A stretch of 52,850 nucleotides of DNA from Nostoc sp. GT001 (GCF_030382115.1 NZ_JAUDRJ010000003.1:1348626-1401475), one strand, 5' to 3'. Numbered from the stretch's first letter, positions 27,124 through 36,753 are shown. Made by a program: numbers and translations. Notes: generated from the letters alone by a model not told the origin.

Positions 27124-29970
27124 ATGATGCAAGTTAATCAGGAACTTCAACAAGCCCTCGAAGAACTCCGGGTTGTGAAAGAAAAACTGCACCAAGCTTA
27201 CGAGGAGTTAGAACAACGAGTGACGGAACGGACAGCAGAACTTGTGATGTCTAACGTCCTGTTGCAACAAGAAATTATTGAACGCGAAAGGGCAGAAGCG
27301 GCGTTACGGCAGAGCGAAAACCTCTATCGCCAACTTGTGGAAAGCCAAACTGATTTAATTATTCGCATTGATTTGCAGGGGCAGATTACCTTTGGCAATG
27401 TGGCAGCTTGTCAAACCTTCGGCTGGAAACAAGATGAGTTTCGTGGTCAGTCATATTTCCAGTTTCTTCATCCAGATGACTTGCCTCAAGTGATGGAAAG
27501 TATCACAGCTTTAGGATCTTCATCCCATTCCTTGACTAATTATGAGCGATGTGCATTGACAGTCAACGGTATTCGCTGGTTTCAATGGAATGCGATCGCA
27601 ATTCATAATGACAAAGGAGAGGTTGTTGAAATACAACTGGTAGGCAGAGATATTACTGAACAGCAAGCTGCGTTACACGACCGCCAACTTGCCGAAGCAG
27701 CACTACACCAAAGTGAGGAGAAATTTCGCACTTTTTCCGAAAATACCCACGCAGTGATCTGGATTGGTAGCGCAGATTCATTCTACCCTTTGTACATTAG
27801 TCCTGCTTATGAGAAGATTTGGGGTCGATCTTCCCAAGGTTTATTTGAGCAGCCAATATCTTGGGTAGACACAGTTCATCCAGACGATCGCGATCGCGCT
27901 ACCCAATCAATTAAGCAACTACTTAGTGGCAGTCAATCCATTTCAGCAGAATATCGGATTTTGCGACCTGACGGATCGATCCGCTGGATTTGGAATCGGG
28001 GTTTTGCTGTCTATGACGACCAAGGAAAAGTTAACTACTATGGTGGCATTGCTGAAGATATCACCGAGCGCAAGCTGGCTGAAGAGTCACTGCGGGAAAG
28101 TGAAGCGCGATTGAGTTTAGCGACTGAAGCTGTCCAAATAGGCATATGGGATCGGAACCTGATCACCAATACTTGTGTTTGGTCTGCCAATATGGGGCTA
28201 CTTTATGGTCTGCCGAGCAATACCTTGTGTCCAACCGTTGAAGACTATTTCAATTTAATCCATCCAGCAGATCGCGAATCTGTAGCTGCGACTATAGCTC
28301 GCATGATTGAGGAAGGAAAGGGATCTATAGAGTATCGAATTATCTGGCCCGACGGCAGCCTACACTGGTTAAACTGCAAAGGTCAGGTCTACTATAACGA
28401 AATCGGTGAGCCGATCCGGATCATCGGTACAAATAGGGATATCACCGAGCGGAAGCTGGCGGAACAAAAAATCTCCGAACAAGCCGCTCTACTTGATATC
28501 GCTACCGATGCCATATTAGTTCGAGATTTCCAGTCTCAAATCTTATTCTGGAATAAAGGTGCAGAGCGGATGTATGGTTGGCTTTCTACAGAGGTTATTG
28601 GCAAAGACCTCTACGAGATTTTATACCCAGTTGGAATTCACCACCAATTGCAAGAACCACTAAAAAGCGTAATTGAGAGTGGCTCGTGGCAAGGTGAGTT
28701 ACATAAAGTTACAAAATCCGGTCAGAAAATTATTGTGGAAAGCCGTTGGACATTGATGCGCGATTCTGCCGGAGATCCCAAATCCATCCTGACTGTTGAC
28801 ACTGACATCACCCAAAAGAAACAACTCGAAGAGCAGTTTTTTCGCACCCAGCGATTGGAAAGCCTTGGTACCCTTGCAGGTGGTATTGCCCACGACTTGA
28901 ACAATATATTGACGCCTATTTTGGCAGCTGCTCAATTATTACAGGGAAAATTTTTCCAAGACGAGGAGCGTTCTGGGCAATTGCTGAGACTGATAGAAAG
29001 CAACGCCAAACGCGGAGCAGCTTTAGTGAAGCAAGTCTTATCCTTTGCACGGGGATATAAAGGAGAGCCGACAATTATTCAAGTCCAGTATCTAATTTCA
29101 GAAATTATCCAAATTGCTAAACAGACATTTCCCAAATCTATTGAATTTTCCACCATTATCCCAGAAGATATTTGCGCGATCGCTGGGGATACTACACAAC
29201 TACATCAAGTGTTAATGAATCTGTTAGTAAACGCCCGCGATGCTTTACCAGATGGTGGCAATATCAATATTTCTGTGGAAAATAAGTTTATTGATGAAGC
29301 TTATACCAGAATGAATCTTGATGCCAAGGTTGGGCATTATATTGTGATTACCGTTACCGATAACGGAATTGGGATACCGCCAAAAATATTAGATAGAATT
29401 TTTGAGCCATTTTTCACCACAAAAGAGGTCAACAAAGGTACGGGACTTGGACTTTCAACAGCGTTGGGCATCATTAGAAGCCATGACGGTTTTATTAAAG
29501 TGTCTAGCAATGTCGGTAGAGGCAGCAAGTTTGACCTGTTTTTACCAGCTGTAGAAGCAACCCACTCATTTAAGATAGAAGACCTGGATTTGCTCCCAGG
29601 AGAGGGAGAATTGATTTTAGTTGTAGATGATGAAGCTCAAATTCGGGAAATTACCACAATCATTCTAGAAAATCATAACTATAAGATACTCACTGCTAGT
29701 AATGGCATTGAGGCGATCGCACTTTACGCCCAACACAAGCATCAAATCAATGCTGTGTTGATGGATCTAATGATGCCAGAAATGGATGGAATCACCGCTA
29801 TTCGCACCTTGCGAAAAATGAACAACCAGCTTCAAATTATTGCCTGTAGCGGGCTGAACTCAATGGAAGTGTTTGCTCAAGCTGCTGATGTTAATGTGCA
29901 AGTAGTTTTATCTAAACCCTATACGGCCAGAGAATTATTGAACAGTTTACACCACCTATTTAGAGGGTAG
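27124..29970 (+). CDS. Hybrid histidine kinase with four PAS domains and a receiver
   Basis: A 948-residue cytoplasmic sensor without membrane helices. Residues about 1-60 are a coiled coil ending VTERTAELV; then come four PAS/PAC repeats at about 65-185, 195-315, 322-445 and 450-570, each closing with a DITE/DITQ-type end. The HisKA box is GGIAHDLNNILTPILAAA with phospho-acceptor H590. The HATPase has NLLVNARDALPDGG, DNGIGIPP and GTGLGLSTALGI. The receiver at about 820-945 has acceptor D881 in LMDLMMPEMDG and K in LSKPYTARELL. The signal is unknown; PAS domains could bind haem, flavin or small ligands. No response-regulator gene adjoins. The frame is open 57 bases upstream without a start, so truncation is possible. 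Confidence 0.92.
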   Translation: MMQVNQELQQALEELRVVKEKLHQAYEELEQRVTERTAELVMSNVLLQQEIIERERAEAALRQSENLYRQLVESQTDLIIRIDLQGQITFGNVAACQTFGWKQDEFRGQSYFQFLHPDDLPQVMESITALGSSSHSLTNYERCALTVNGIRWFQWNAIAIHNDKGEVVEIQLVGRDITEQQAALHDRQLAEAALHQSEEKFRTFSENTHAVIWIGSADSFYPLYISPAYEKIWGRSSQGLFEQPISWVDTVHPDDRDRATQSIKQLLSGSQSISAEYRILRPDGSIRWIWNRGFAVYDDQGKVNYYGGIAEDITERKLAEESLRESEARLSLATEAVQIGIWDRNLITNTCVWSANMGLLYGLPSNTLCPTVEDYFNLIHPADRESVAATIARMIEEGKGSIEYRIIWPDGSLHWLNCKGQVYYNEIGEPIRIIGTNRDITERKLAEQKISEQAALLDIATDAILVRDFQSQILFWNKGAERMYGWLSTEVIGKDLYEILYPVGIHHQLQEPLKSVIESGSWQGELHKVTKSGQKIIVESRWTLMRDSAGDPKSILTVDTDITQKKQLEEQFFRTQRLESLGTLAGGIAHDLNNILTPILAAAQLLQGKFFQDEERSGQLLRLIESNAKRGAALVKQVLSFARGYKGEPTIIQVQYLISEIIQIAKQTFPKSIEFSTIIPEDICAIAGDTTQLHQVLMNLLVNARDALPDGGNINISVENKFIDEAYTRMNLDAKVGHYIVITVTDNGIGIPPKILDRIFEPFFTTKEVNKGTGLGLSTALGIIRSHDGFIKVSSNVGRGSKFDLFLPAVEATHSFKIEDLDLLPGEGELILVVDDEAQIREITTIILENHNYKILTASNGIEAIALYAQHKHQINAVLMDLMMPEMDGITAIRTLRKMNNQLQIIACSGLNSMEVFAQAADVNVQVVLSKPYTARELLNSLHHLFRG

Positions 29971-29984
29971 TAAAGAGAAGGGGA

Positions 29985-30095
29985 GCATACTTCTCTACGA
30001 GAGGCTGCACTTCTCTACGAGACGCTCCGCGAACGACTACGCTCTGTTACCACGCCAACGGCTACGCTCAGTAACCAGGGGAGCAGGGGAGTAAG
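29985..30095. repeat. Tandem CTTCTCTACGAGA-type repeats plus GGGGAGCAGGGGAG unit
   Basis: Two successive copies of the CTTCTCTACGAGA core appear at about 29992-30025, followed by GCGAACGACTACGCTC and GCCAACGGCTACGCTC units. Next comes GGGGAGCAGGGGAGTAAG with TGCCTCTTGTGCCCAATTCC. The latter unit is the same kind of sequence found as the linker inside the GH65-HAD gene at about 35755-35850. Confidence 0.85.
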
Positions 30096-30162
30096 TTTTT
30101 TGCTCTGCCTCTTGTGCCCAATTCCTCACAAGATCTTCAAATTGTTTTCTTAAATTCAGAGT

Positions 30163-30582
30163 GTGGATAATATTGGCAAAATGGGGTTAATCTGGCTGAT
30201 GAATATTGTTAGGAAGATTAATGATAACTTAGCGATCGCTGGGCAAATTACACTAGATCAACTGGGACAAATAGCTGATGAGGGTTATAAGTCTGTACTG
30301 AACCTACGTTTACCCGACGAAATAGACTTGCTGGCTAATGAGCAGGAGAAGACTGAGCTTTTGGGATTGTATTACGTTAATATCCCAACTAAACCTGAAG
30401 ACATTAATCATCAAGGTATGCTCCAGATATATCAGATTATCACTGAACTACCCAAACCGATTCTGATACATTGTGATAATTCAATTCGTTCAGCTGCAAT
30501 AGTATTGTTGTATATCGCCCTCAAACAAGGCATAGCATTTGAAAAAGCACTGCAAAAAGTTATTAATTTAGGCTTGATATAA
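30163..30582 (+). CDS. Protein tyrosine phosphatase-like protein (beta-lactamase hydrolase/DUF442 type)
   Basis: A 139-residue protein of the small dual-specificity phosphatase-like family found with beta-lactamase-type hydrolases. Seen: VRKINDNLAIAGQITLDQL, then GYKSVLNLRLPDE and YVNIPTKPEDI. The P-loop IHCDNSIRSAAIVLLY has Cys and Arg four residues apart, as in the HCRSGxRS loop of this family, but the usual Gly is replaced by Ile, so activity may be altered. Starts at TTG or ATG codons between 30163 and 30199 are all possible; the domain begins just after 30199. It lies upstream of sucrose synthase with a 333-bp gap. Confidence 0.75.
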   Translation: MDNIGKMGLIWLMNIVRKINDNLAIAGQITLDQLGQIADEGYKSVLNLRLPDEIDLLANEQEKTELLGLYYVNIPTKPEDINHQGMLQIYQIITELPKPILIHCDNSIRSAAIVLLYIALKQGIAFEKALQKVINLGLI

Positions 30583-30915
30583 GACTAGTACCGCAAGGCG
30601 GAAGTCAAAAGTTAAAAGTCAAAAGAATTATATTCCAAGCTGACTTGCGATCGCTCCAATTTTGCTTTAGTACTTAATTGAATAAAATAGTGTTTTATAC
30701 CTGATTAAGAAAGAAACTCGTTCAATAATTTTCCCTTGTCTGCCTTTCCACTCTCTCATCCCACAGATTTGCAGTTCTCACAGCCTTTCATCCCAGAGCT
30801 AGACGCGAAAATTTTTATAGTAATTTACGATCATTTGGGGAATATACCTCAGCAAACCGAAAACTGGAAAGAAAAATGAGGTAGTTACCTAGCTAAATTT
30901 CTGGAATTCGTCATC
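30583..30915. other. Leader region of sucrose synthase gene
   Basis: A 333-bp gap. It opens with a short direct repeat (AAGTCAAAAGTTAAAAGTCA) at about 30603-30623 and contains one HIP1-like site. No gene or RNA fold is recognised. It should contain the promoter of the sucrose synthase gene, but I cannot point to a specific regulator site. Confidence 0.5.
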
Positions 30916-33348
30916 ATGTATGAACTAGTTCAAGCTCTCTCCAACGGTGATGAAAAAACTGCTCTACATCAGTTGATTTATGCGTTGAGTATTTCAGGTA
31001 AGCATTACTTCCTAAGAAACGAAATTTTGCAAGCTTTTGCTGATTACTGTCATCAATCCCAAAAGCCAGCCTATTTTTACTACTCTTCTTCTGTTGGCAA
31101 ACTAATACAATATACCCACGAAATAATTCTCGAAGAGGAAAGTACTTGGTTCGTGATTCGACCGAGGATTGCTAATCAAGAAGTTTGGCAACTGACAGCC
31201 GATTTTAGCAGGTTCGAGCAGATGACGCCTCAAGCGCTGTTAGATGTGAGAGATCGTCTAGTCAACCGCTACCAACCCCATATTCTGGAAATCGACCTCC
31301 ACCCCTTCTATGAGAGTTCTCCAAGAATTGACGACGCGAGAAATATTGGTCAAGGTTTAGCCTTCCTCAACCGTTACCTGTGCAATCAATTGTTGACTGA
31401 CTCTGAATATTGGGTAGAAATGTTATTTAAAGCATTACATAGGCTGCAATGCAATGGTATTCGCCTATTGTTGAGCGATCGCATTTCTTCTGGTATTGAG
31501 TTAGCCAAACAAATTAAGCTAGCGCTGAAATTGCTGAGTGAGCGATCGCCTGATGAACCTTATGAAAAATTCCGCTTTGACCTCCAAGAACTCGGCTTTG
31601 AGCCGGGTTGGGGTAACACTGCGGCGCGAGTCTCCGAAACTTTAGAACTTCTCGATCGACTTATTTACTCCCCAGAACCCGGCATTTTAGAAACATTTGT
31701 AGCCCGCGTCCCCGCCGTCTTTCGCGTCGTCCTTGTTTCCGTCCACGGCTGGGTGGGACAGGAAGATGTTTTGGGAAGAGATGAAACACTCGGTCAAGTT
31801 ATCTACGTCCTCGAACAAGCTCGCAGTCTAGAAAACGAACTACGCGAACAAATCAAACTCGCTGGACTCGACCAACTAGGCATTAAACCCCATGTAATTA
31901 TTCTGACTCGATTAATTCCTAACTGTGAAGGCACATTTTGTAACCTGCCCTTAGAAAAAGTCCAAGATACCGAAAATGCTTGGATATTGCGCGTTCCTTT
32001 TGGTGAATTCAATCCAGAAATTACGAATAATTGGATTTCTAAATTTGATATTTGGCCCTATTTAGAGCAATTTGCTGTAGATGCAGAAAGAGAATTACTA
32101 GCTCATTTCCAAGGCAAGCCTAATTTAGTTGTTGGCAATTACAGCGACGGTAACTTAGTGGCCTTTCTGCTATCTCGCCGTATGAAAGTCACTCAGTGTA
32201 ACATTGCCCATTCTTTGGAAAAGCCTAAATATCTATTTAGTAATTTATATTGGCAAGATTTAGAAGATAAATATCATTTTTCGGCACAATTCACCGCCGA
32301 TTTGATTAGCATGAATGCAGCTGACTTTATCATCACATCGTCCTATCAAGAAATTGTCGGCACACCTGACACCATAGGCCAATACGAGTCGTATAAGTGG
32401 TTTACGATGCCACAACTGTATCACGTAGTTGATGGCATTGATTTGTTTAGTCCTAAATTTAACTTAGTGCCGCCGGGAGTAAATGAAAATCTTTTCTTTC
32501 CCTACAGCCAAAAACAAAACCGAGATTCTAAACTTTGCACAGAAGTCCACGACTTACTTTTTACCCGCGAAGATCCACAAATTCTTGGTCATTTAGAATG
32601 CCCCAATAATCGACCAATCTTTGCTCTTGATACTATCAATTCAATCAAAAACTTCACTGGTCTAGCTGAATGTTTTGGTAAAAGTCAGGCATTGCAAGAG
32701 CGTTGTAACCTGATTCTCTTAACTACTAAACTGCATTTACACGAAGCTAGCAACCCAGAAGAAGCAGAAGAAATTCAAAAACTCCACGACATTATCGACC
32801 AATATAATCTTGATGGCAAGATTCGCTGGGTGGGGATGCGTGTTCCTAGCCGGGAGATCGGCGAAGCCTACCGAGTAGTTGCCGATTCTCAGGGAATTTA
32901 TGTCCATTTTGCCCTTTTTGAATCCTTCGGTCGGAGTATTTTGGAAGCGATGATTTCTGGCTTGCCAACTTTTGCTACTCAATTTGGCGGTTCTTTAGAA
33001 ATTATCGAGAACAAAGAAAACCAATTTAATGTTAATCCTACAGATTTAGAAGGAACAGCAACGAAAATTTTAGACTTCCTTGAACAATGCGATTCTCATG
33101 CTGAATACTGGCAAGAAGTTTCGGAATGGATGAGTCAGCGAATTCATCACAAATATAATTGGCATTTACATAGCAATCAATTACTACTGCTTGCGAAAAT
33201 GTTTAGTTTTTGGAACTTTGTTGCTCCCGAAAATAACGAAGCTAGAGATCGCTACATGGAAACCTTATTTCATCTCATTTATAAACCCAGAGTCGAAAAG
33301 ATTTTGGAAAAACATCAGGGAGTGGGGAGTGGAAGAGCAGATGAGTAA
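30916..33348 (+). CDS. susA: Sucrose synthase
   Basis: An 810-residue enzyme that reversibly cleaves sucrose with UDP or ADP to nucleotide-glucose and fructose; in filamentous cyanobacteria it mainly degrades sucrose. The N-terminal half carries the sucrose-synthase-specific region (RVPAVFRVVLVSVHGWVGQ, then HVIILTRLIPNCEGT). The GT-B catalytic domain includes VVGNYSDGNLVAFLLSRR, PPGVNENLFFPY, and E669-x7-E677 in FESFGRSILEAMISGLPTFA. Length matches the family. The last codons (GCA GAT GAG TAA) run into ATGAGTA repeats that provide the stop. A GH65-HAD fusion follows 192 bases later on the same strand. Confidence 0.95.
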   Translation: MYELVQALSNGDEKTALHQLIYALSISGKHYFLRNEILQAFADYCHQSQKPAYFYYSSSVGKLIQYTHEIILEEESTWFVIRPRIANQEVWQLTADFSRFEQMTPQALLDVRDRLVNRYQPHILEIDLHPFYESSPRIDDARNIGQGLAFLNRYLCNQLLTDSEYWVEMLFKALHRLQCNGIRLLLSDRISSGIELAKQIKLALKLLSERSPDEPYEKFRFDLQELGFEPGWGNTAARVSETLELLDRLIYSPEPGILETFVARVPAVFRVVLVSVHGWVGQEDVLGRDETLGQVIYVLEQARSLENELREQIKLAGLDQLGIKPHVIILTRLIPNCEGTFCNLPLEKVQDTENAWILRVPFGEFNPEITNNWISKFDIWPYLEQFAVDAERELLAHFQGKPNLVVGNYSDGNLVAFLLSRRMKVTQCNIAHSLEKPKYLFSNLYWQDLEDKYHFSAQFTADLISMNAADFIITSSYQEIVGTPDTIGQYESYKWFTMPQLYHVVDGIDLFSPKFNLVPPGVNENLFFPYSQKQNRDSKLCTEVHDLLFTREDPQILGHLECPNNRPIFALDTINSIKNFTGLAECFGKSQALQERCNLILLTTKLHLHEASNPEEAEEIQKLHDIIDQYNLDGKIRWVGMRVPSREIGEAYRVVADSQGIYVHFALFESFGRSILEAMISGLPTFATQFGGSLEIIENKENQFNVNPTDLEGTATKILDFLEQCDSHAEYWQEVSEWMSQRIHHKYNWHLHSNQLLLLAKMFSFWNFVAPENNEARDRYMETLFHLIYKPRVEKILEKHQGVGSGRADE

Positions 33349-33540
33349 TGAGTAATGAGTAATGAGTTGGAGCAGGGGAGCAGGGGAGCAGGGGAGCAGG
33401 GGGAGAATAACTCCTAACTCCTAACTCATTACTCCTAACTCATTACTCCTAACTCATTACTCATTACTCAGCACTCCTAACGCCCAATGCCCAATGCCCC
33501 ATTCCCAATGCCCAATGCCCAATTCCCCAATCTCTAATTT
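33338..33540. repeat. Complex heptamer array between susA and the GH65-HAD gene
   Basis: Units in order: ATGAGTA, GGGGAGCA (several copies), TAACTCC/CATTACTC, and CCCAATGC (about six copies). This is the most elaborate array in the window and fills the entire intergenic region, so the downstream gene must be read through it or start from a promoter within it. The GGGGAGCA and CCCAATGC types recur at about 35755-35855 inside the next gene. Confidence 0.9.
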
Positions 33541-36519
33541 ATGCAAACAAAAGGTCGTTCTCGCCATTTTATCTACACAGACTGGATATTAATCGAAACC
33601 CAGTTTGACCCTGAGCAATTGCACTCCAAAGAAACCGTCTTTACAATCGGCAATGGATACCTGGGGACAAGAGGCAGTTTTGAGGAAGGTTATCCTCATG
33701 CATTGCCAGCTACTTTTATTCACGGTGTCTATGATGATGTGCCTGTGGTATACACTGAACTAGTAAATTGCCCTGACTGGCTACCCTTGATAGTGATTGT
33801 AAATGGCGATCGCTTCCGTCTCGATCAAGGTGAGATATTGAGATACGATCGCCAGCTTGATTTACGCCAAGGACTACTGATTCAGGCCGTGCGTTGGCGC
33901 TCTCCCAATGGAAACACCATAGATATCAGCTTTGAACGCTTTGCTAGTCTTGCAGATCCGCACGTGTTGGCGCTACGCTGCCATTTAACACCAATAGATT
34001 TTGAGGGGTTAATCGAAGTTCAAGCTAGCATCAATGGCTATCCCGAAAATCAGGGTTTCAATCACTGGGAAGAATTAGATCAGGGCAAGACTAACCAAGG
34101 AATCTGGTTGCAACGCCGCACGCGCAACTCTCGAATTGAACTCGGTATGGCAGCTAAGGTGACAATATTAGGCACTGAAGCATCTTTGCAAGTTAATACC
34201 GCACCTGGTTATCCTACCTTAAGTACGACCTTCTTGGCTAAAGCGCAGCAGACTGTAACGGTGGAAAAACTTGTGACAGTTTTTACCTCGCGGGAGATTG
34301 AAGCACCAGTTCCAGCAGCTCAAGAAAAACTCGCACAACTGCCAGACTACGCAACATTACTAAAAGCCAATGAGCAAGCATGGGATGAGGTTTGGCAGCA
34401 AAGTGACATCCTGATTGAGGGGGATAGCACAGCTACTTTTGCTGTTCGCTACAATCTGTTTCAACTGCTGATTGCTGCCCCACGGGATGATGATAGGGTG
34501 AGCATTCCTGCTAAAACCCTTTCGGGGTTTGGCTATCGCGGTCATATTTTTTGGGATACAGAAATTTTTATGCAACCCCTATTTCTGTTTACTCAACCAG
34601 CGATCGCTCGCAATTTACTCAGTTACCGTTGGCACACCTTACCAGGAGCTAGACGCAAGGCAGGCCATTACAGGTATAAAGGGGCTATGTTTGCCTGGGA
34701 AAGTGCTGATACTGGAGATGAAGTAACACCGCGTTGGGCTATTGGTAGTGATTTTTATGGTGAAGACGTGCGGATTTGGTGCCGCGATCGCGAAATTCAT
34801 ATCAATGCAGATATCCCCTATGCAGTCTGGAACTACTGGCAAGCCACTGGTGATGATGACTGGATGCAAAAGTGCGGTGCAGAGGTGATTTTGGATGCCG
34901 CCATTTTTTGGAGTAGCCGAGTCGAATTCAATTCTGAGCGCGAACAGTATGAAATTCGAGGAGTAATCGGAGCGGATGAATACCATGAATTAGTCCACAA
35001 CAACGCCTTTACAAACCGGATGGCGCAATGGCATTTAGAAAAAGCGATCGCCGTCTATGATTGGTTGGCTGACAAATTCCCCGAACGAGCCATCGAACTA
35101 GAACAGAAACTAAAGCTGACCCCAGAGGAGCGAACGCACTGGCAAGAGATCGTCGCCAAAATATTGTTTTTCTATGACCCATCAACAGGACTAATCGAGC
35201 AGTGCGAGGGATTTTTCCAATTGGAAGATATCAACTTAGCAGATTATGAACCACGCGATCGCTCCATGCAACCGATCTTGGGTATTGATAAAACCAACAA
35301 ATCTCAAATACTCAAGCAGCCAGACGTATTAATGCTCCTATATTTAATGCGGGAATCAGCAGATTTTCCCTACAACGAAAAAGCATTGCAGACAAACTGG
35401 GACTACTATGCACCCCGCACTGATATTACTTATGGTTCGTCCCTTGGCCCAGCAGTTCAAGCCATTTTAGCTTCCGATTTGGGCAAATCAACTGAAGCTT
35501 ACGAACAATTTATGCGGGCGTTAATGGTGGATCTTGAAGATAACCGAGGTAATACCAACGATGGAATTCACGGCGCTAGTGCTGGTGGGATTTGGCAAGC
35601 TGTAGTTTTTGGATTCGGCGGCATCCAATTAAATGAAAATGGCCCTGTAGCCAACCCCCACCTACCCCCTGGCTGGACGCGCCTAAAGTTTAAACTGCAC
35701 TGGCGTGGGAAATGGCATGACTTCGATTTGCATGAGGAACTGGGGACAAATGAGCCGGGGAGCAGGGTAGCGGGGGAGCAGGGGAGCGGGGGAGAAGTTG
35801 GAGTAAGTTTTTCCCCTCTGCCTCTTGTGCCCGATGCCCCATCTCCCATGCCCAACATCCAAGGATTCATCTTCGATTTAGATGGTGTGCTAACAGATAC
35901 AGCAGAACTTCACTATCTAGCTTGGCAGAAGCTAGCTGATGAAGAGGGTATACCATTTAATCGGGAAGCTAACGAAGCCTTGCGGGGTGTATCCCGTCGT
36001 GCTTCCCTGATGCTGATTGTTGGGGATAGACCATATTCGGAAGCACAAATCGAGGAGATGATGGAGCGTAAGAATCGCTACTATGTCGAATTGATCCAAA
36101 ACATGACACCCCAGGATTTGTTGCCAGGTGCGATCGCTCTATTGGATGAATTGCGGCAAGCTGATATTAAGATCGGTATTGGTTCAGCGAGTAAAAATGC
36201 CCGCCCAGTGTTAGAGCGATTGGGCATTGTGGACAAAGTAGATGCGATCGCTGATGGTTACAGCGTACAAGAACCCAAGCCAGCACCCGATTTATTTCTG
36301 TACGCAGCCAAGCAGCTAGGAATCGAACCAGCGCAATCTGTGGTTGTAGAAGATGCCGCAGCCGGTGTCGAAGCTGCTCTAGCTGCTGGGATGTGGGCAG
36401 TAGGACTCGGCCCTGTTGAGCGAGTTGGAGCCGCTCATATTGTTTTACCCAGCCTAGAAGATATTAAATGGGCTGACCTTAGAGAGCAATTGAATAACAT
36501 TTCCAAACGAAAACATTAG
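33541..36519 (+). CDS. Fusion of GH65 disaccharide phosphorylase and beta-phosphoglucomutase
   Basis: A 992-residue two-enzyme protein. Residues about 1-735 are glycoside hydrolase family 65 (trehalose, maltose, kojibiose or nigerose phosphorylase): WDTEIFMQPLFLFT, GARRKAGHYRYKGAMFAWES, catalytic acid E480 in VIGADEYHE, and GIHGASAGGIWQAVVFGFGG. Residues about 775-985 are a HAD-type beta-phosphoglucomutase: D779-x-D781 in IFDLDGVLTDT, GSASKNARPVL, and VVVEDAAAGVEAALAAGM. The first part releases beta-glucose-1-phosphate, and the second turns it into glucose-6-phosphate. The linker, about 736-772, is encoded by intergenic-type repeat DNA. The substrate disaccharide cannot be decided here. Confidence 0.92.
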   Translation: MQTKGRSRHFIYTDWILIETQFDPEQLHSKETVFTIGNGYLGTRGSFEEGYPHALPATFIHGVYDDVPVVYTELVNCPDWLPLIVIVNGDRFRLDQGEILRYDRQLDLRQGLLIQAVRWRSPNGNTIDISFERFASLADPHVLALRCHLTPIDFEGLIEVQASINGYPENQGFNHWEELDQGKTNQGIWLQRRTRNSRIELGMAAKVTILGTEASLQVNTAPGYPTLSTTFLAKAQQTVTVEKLVTVFTSREIEAPVPAAQEKLAQLPDYATLLKANEQAWDEVWQQSDILIEGDSTATFAVRYNLFQLLIAAPRDDDRVSIPAKTLSGFGYRGHIFWDTEIFMQPLFLFTQPAIARNLLSYRWHTLPGARRKAGHYRYKGAMFAWESADTGDEVTPRWAIGSDFYGEDVRIWCRDREIHINADIPYAVWNYWQATGDDDWMQKCGAEVILDAAIFWSSRVEFNSEREQYEIRGVIGADEYHELVHNNAFTNRMAQWHLEKAIAVYDWLADKFPERAIELEQKLKLTPEERTHWQEIVAKILFFYDPSTGLIEQCEGFFQLEDINLADYEPRDRSMQPILGIDKTNKSQILKQPDVLMLLYLMRESADFPYNEKALQTNWDYYAPRTDITYGSSLGPAVQAILASDLGKSTEAYEQFMRALMVDLEDNRGNTNDGIHGASAGGIWQAVVFGFGGIQLNENGPVANPHLPPGWTRLKFKLHWRGKWHDFDLHEELGTNEPGSRVAGEQGSGGEVGVSFSPLPLVPDAPSPMPNIQGFIFDLDGVLTDTAELHYLAWQKLADEEGIPFNREANEALRGVSRRASLMLIVGDRPYSEAQIEEMMERKNRYYVELIQNMTPQDLLPGAIALLDELRQADIKIGIGSASKNARPVLERLGIVDKVDAIADGYSVQEPKPAPDLFLYAAKQLGIEPAQSVVVEDAAAGVEAALAAGMWAVGLGPVERVGAAHIVLPSLEDIKWADLREQLNNISKRKH
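35745..35860 (+). repeat. Repeat DNA translated in frame as interdomain linker
   Basis: The DNA reads GGGGAGCAGGGTAGCGGGGG, GAGCAGGGGAGCGGG, GTAAGTTTTTCCCCTCTGCC, TCTTGTGCCCGATGCCCCAT. The same units stand in gaps at 30080-30125 and 33365-33530. Here they encode a Gly/Ser/Pro-rich stretch (EPGSRVAGEQGSGGEVG, then SPLPLVPDAPSPMP) that joins the phosphorylase to the mutase. Confidence 0.85.
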
Positions 36520-36544
36520 ACTTCTTGCAGAAGTTGCGTAAAGG

Positions 36545-36600
36545 GTAAGGGGAAAAGGGGAAAGGGATAGAATTAACATTACCCCCTTTCCCCAAAACCC
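36545..36600. terminator. Hairpin after the GH65-HAD gene
   Basis: GGGGAAAGGG (36557-36566) pairs with CCCTTTCCCC (36584-36593) over a 17-base loop, 26 bases or more past the stop codon. It could end or stabilise the susA/GH65 transcript. There is no T-run, and the sequence also resembles intergenic repeat units, so the terminator role is uncertain. Confidence 0.4.
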
Positions 36601-36753
36601 GACAAGTATTGTATTAAGTCCTAATCACCCCAAAGAACTAAAACTACCTAAAACTACACTGAAATTGCTGATAACTGCTAAACTCCAAAAGCTAAGATCG
36701 TCTAAGTAGGGAATCTAAAACAAAACCCCACTTGAGCAATTAGGAGCAAGAGC

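Noticed and set aside
33338..33540. Tandem repeats considered as a CRISPR array
   Set aside because: Units are contiguous heptamers without unique spacers of constant length, so STRR and not CRISPR.
35568..35870. 100-codon minus-strand frame within the GH65-HAD gene
   Set aside because: Shadow of the sense gene and of the GC-rich repeat linker.
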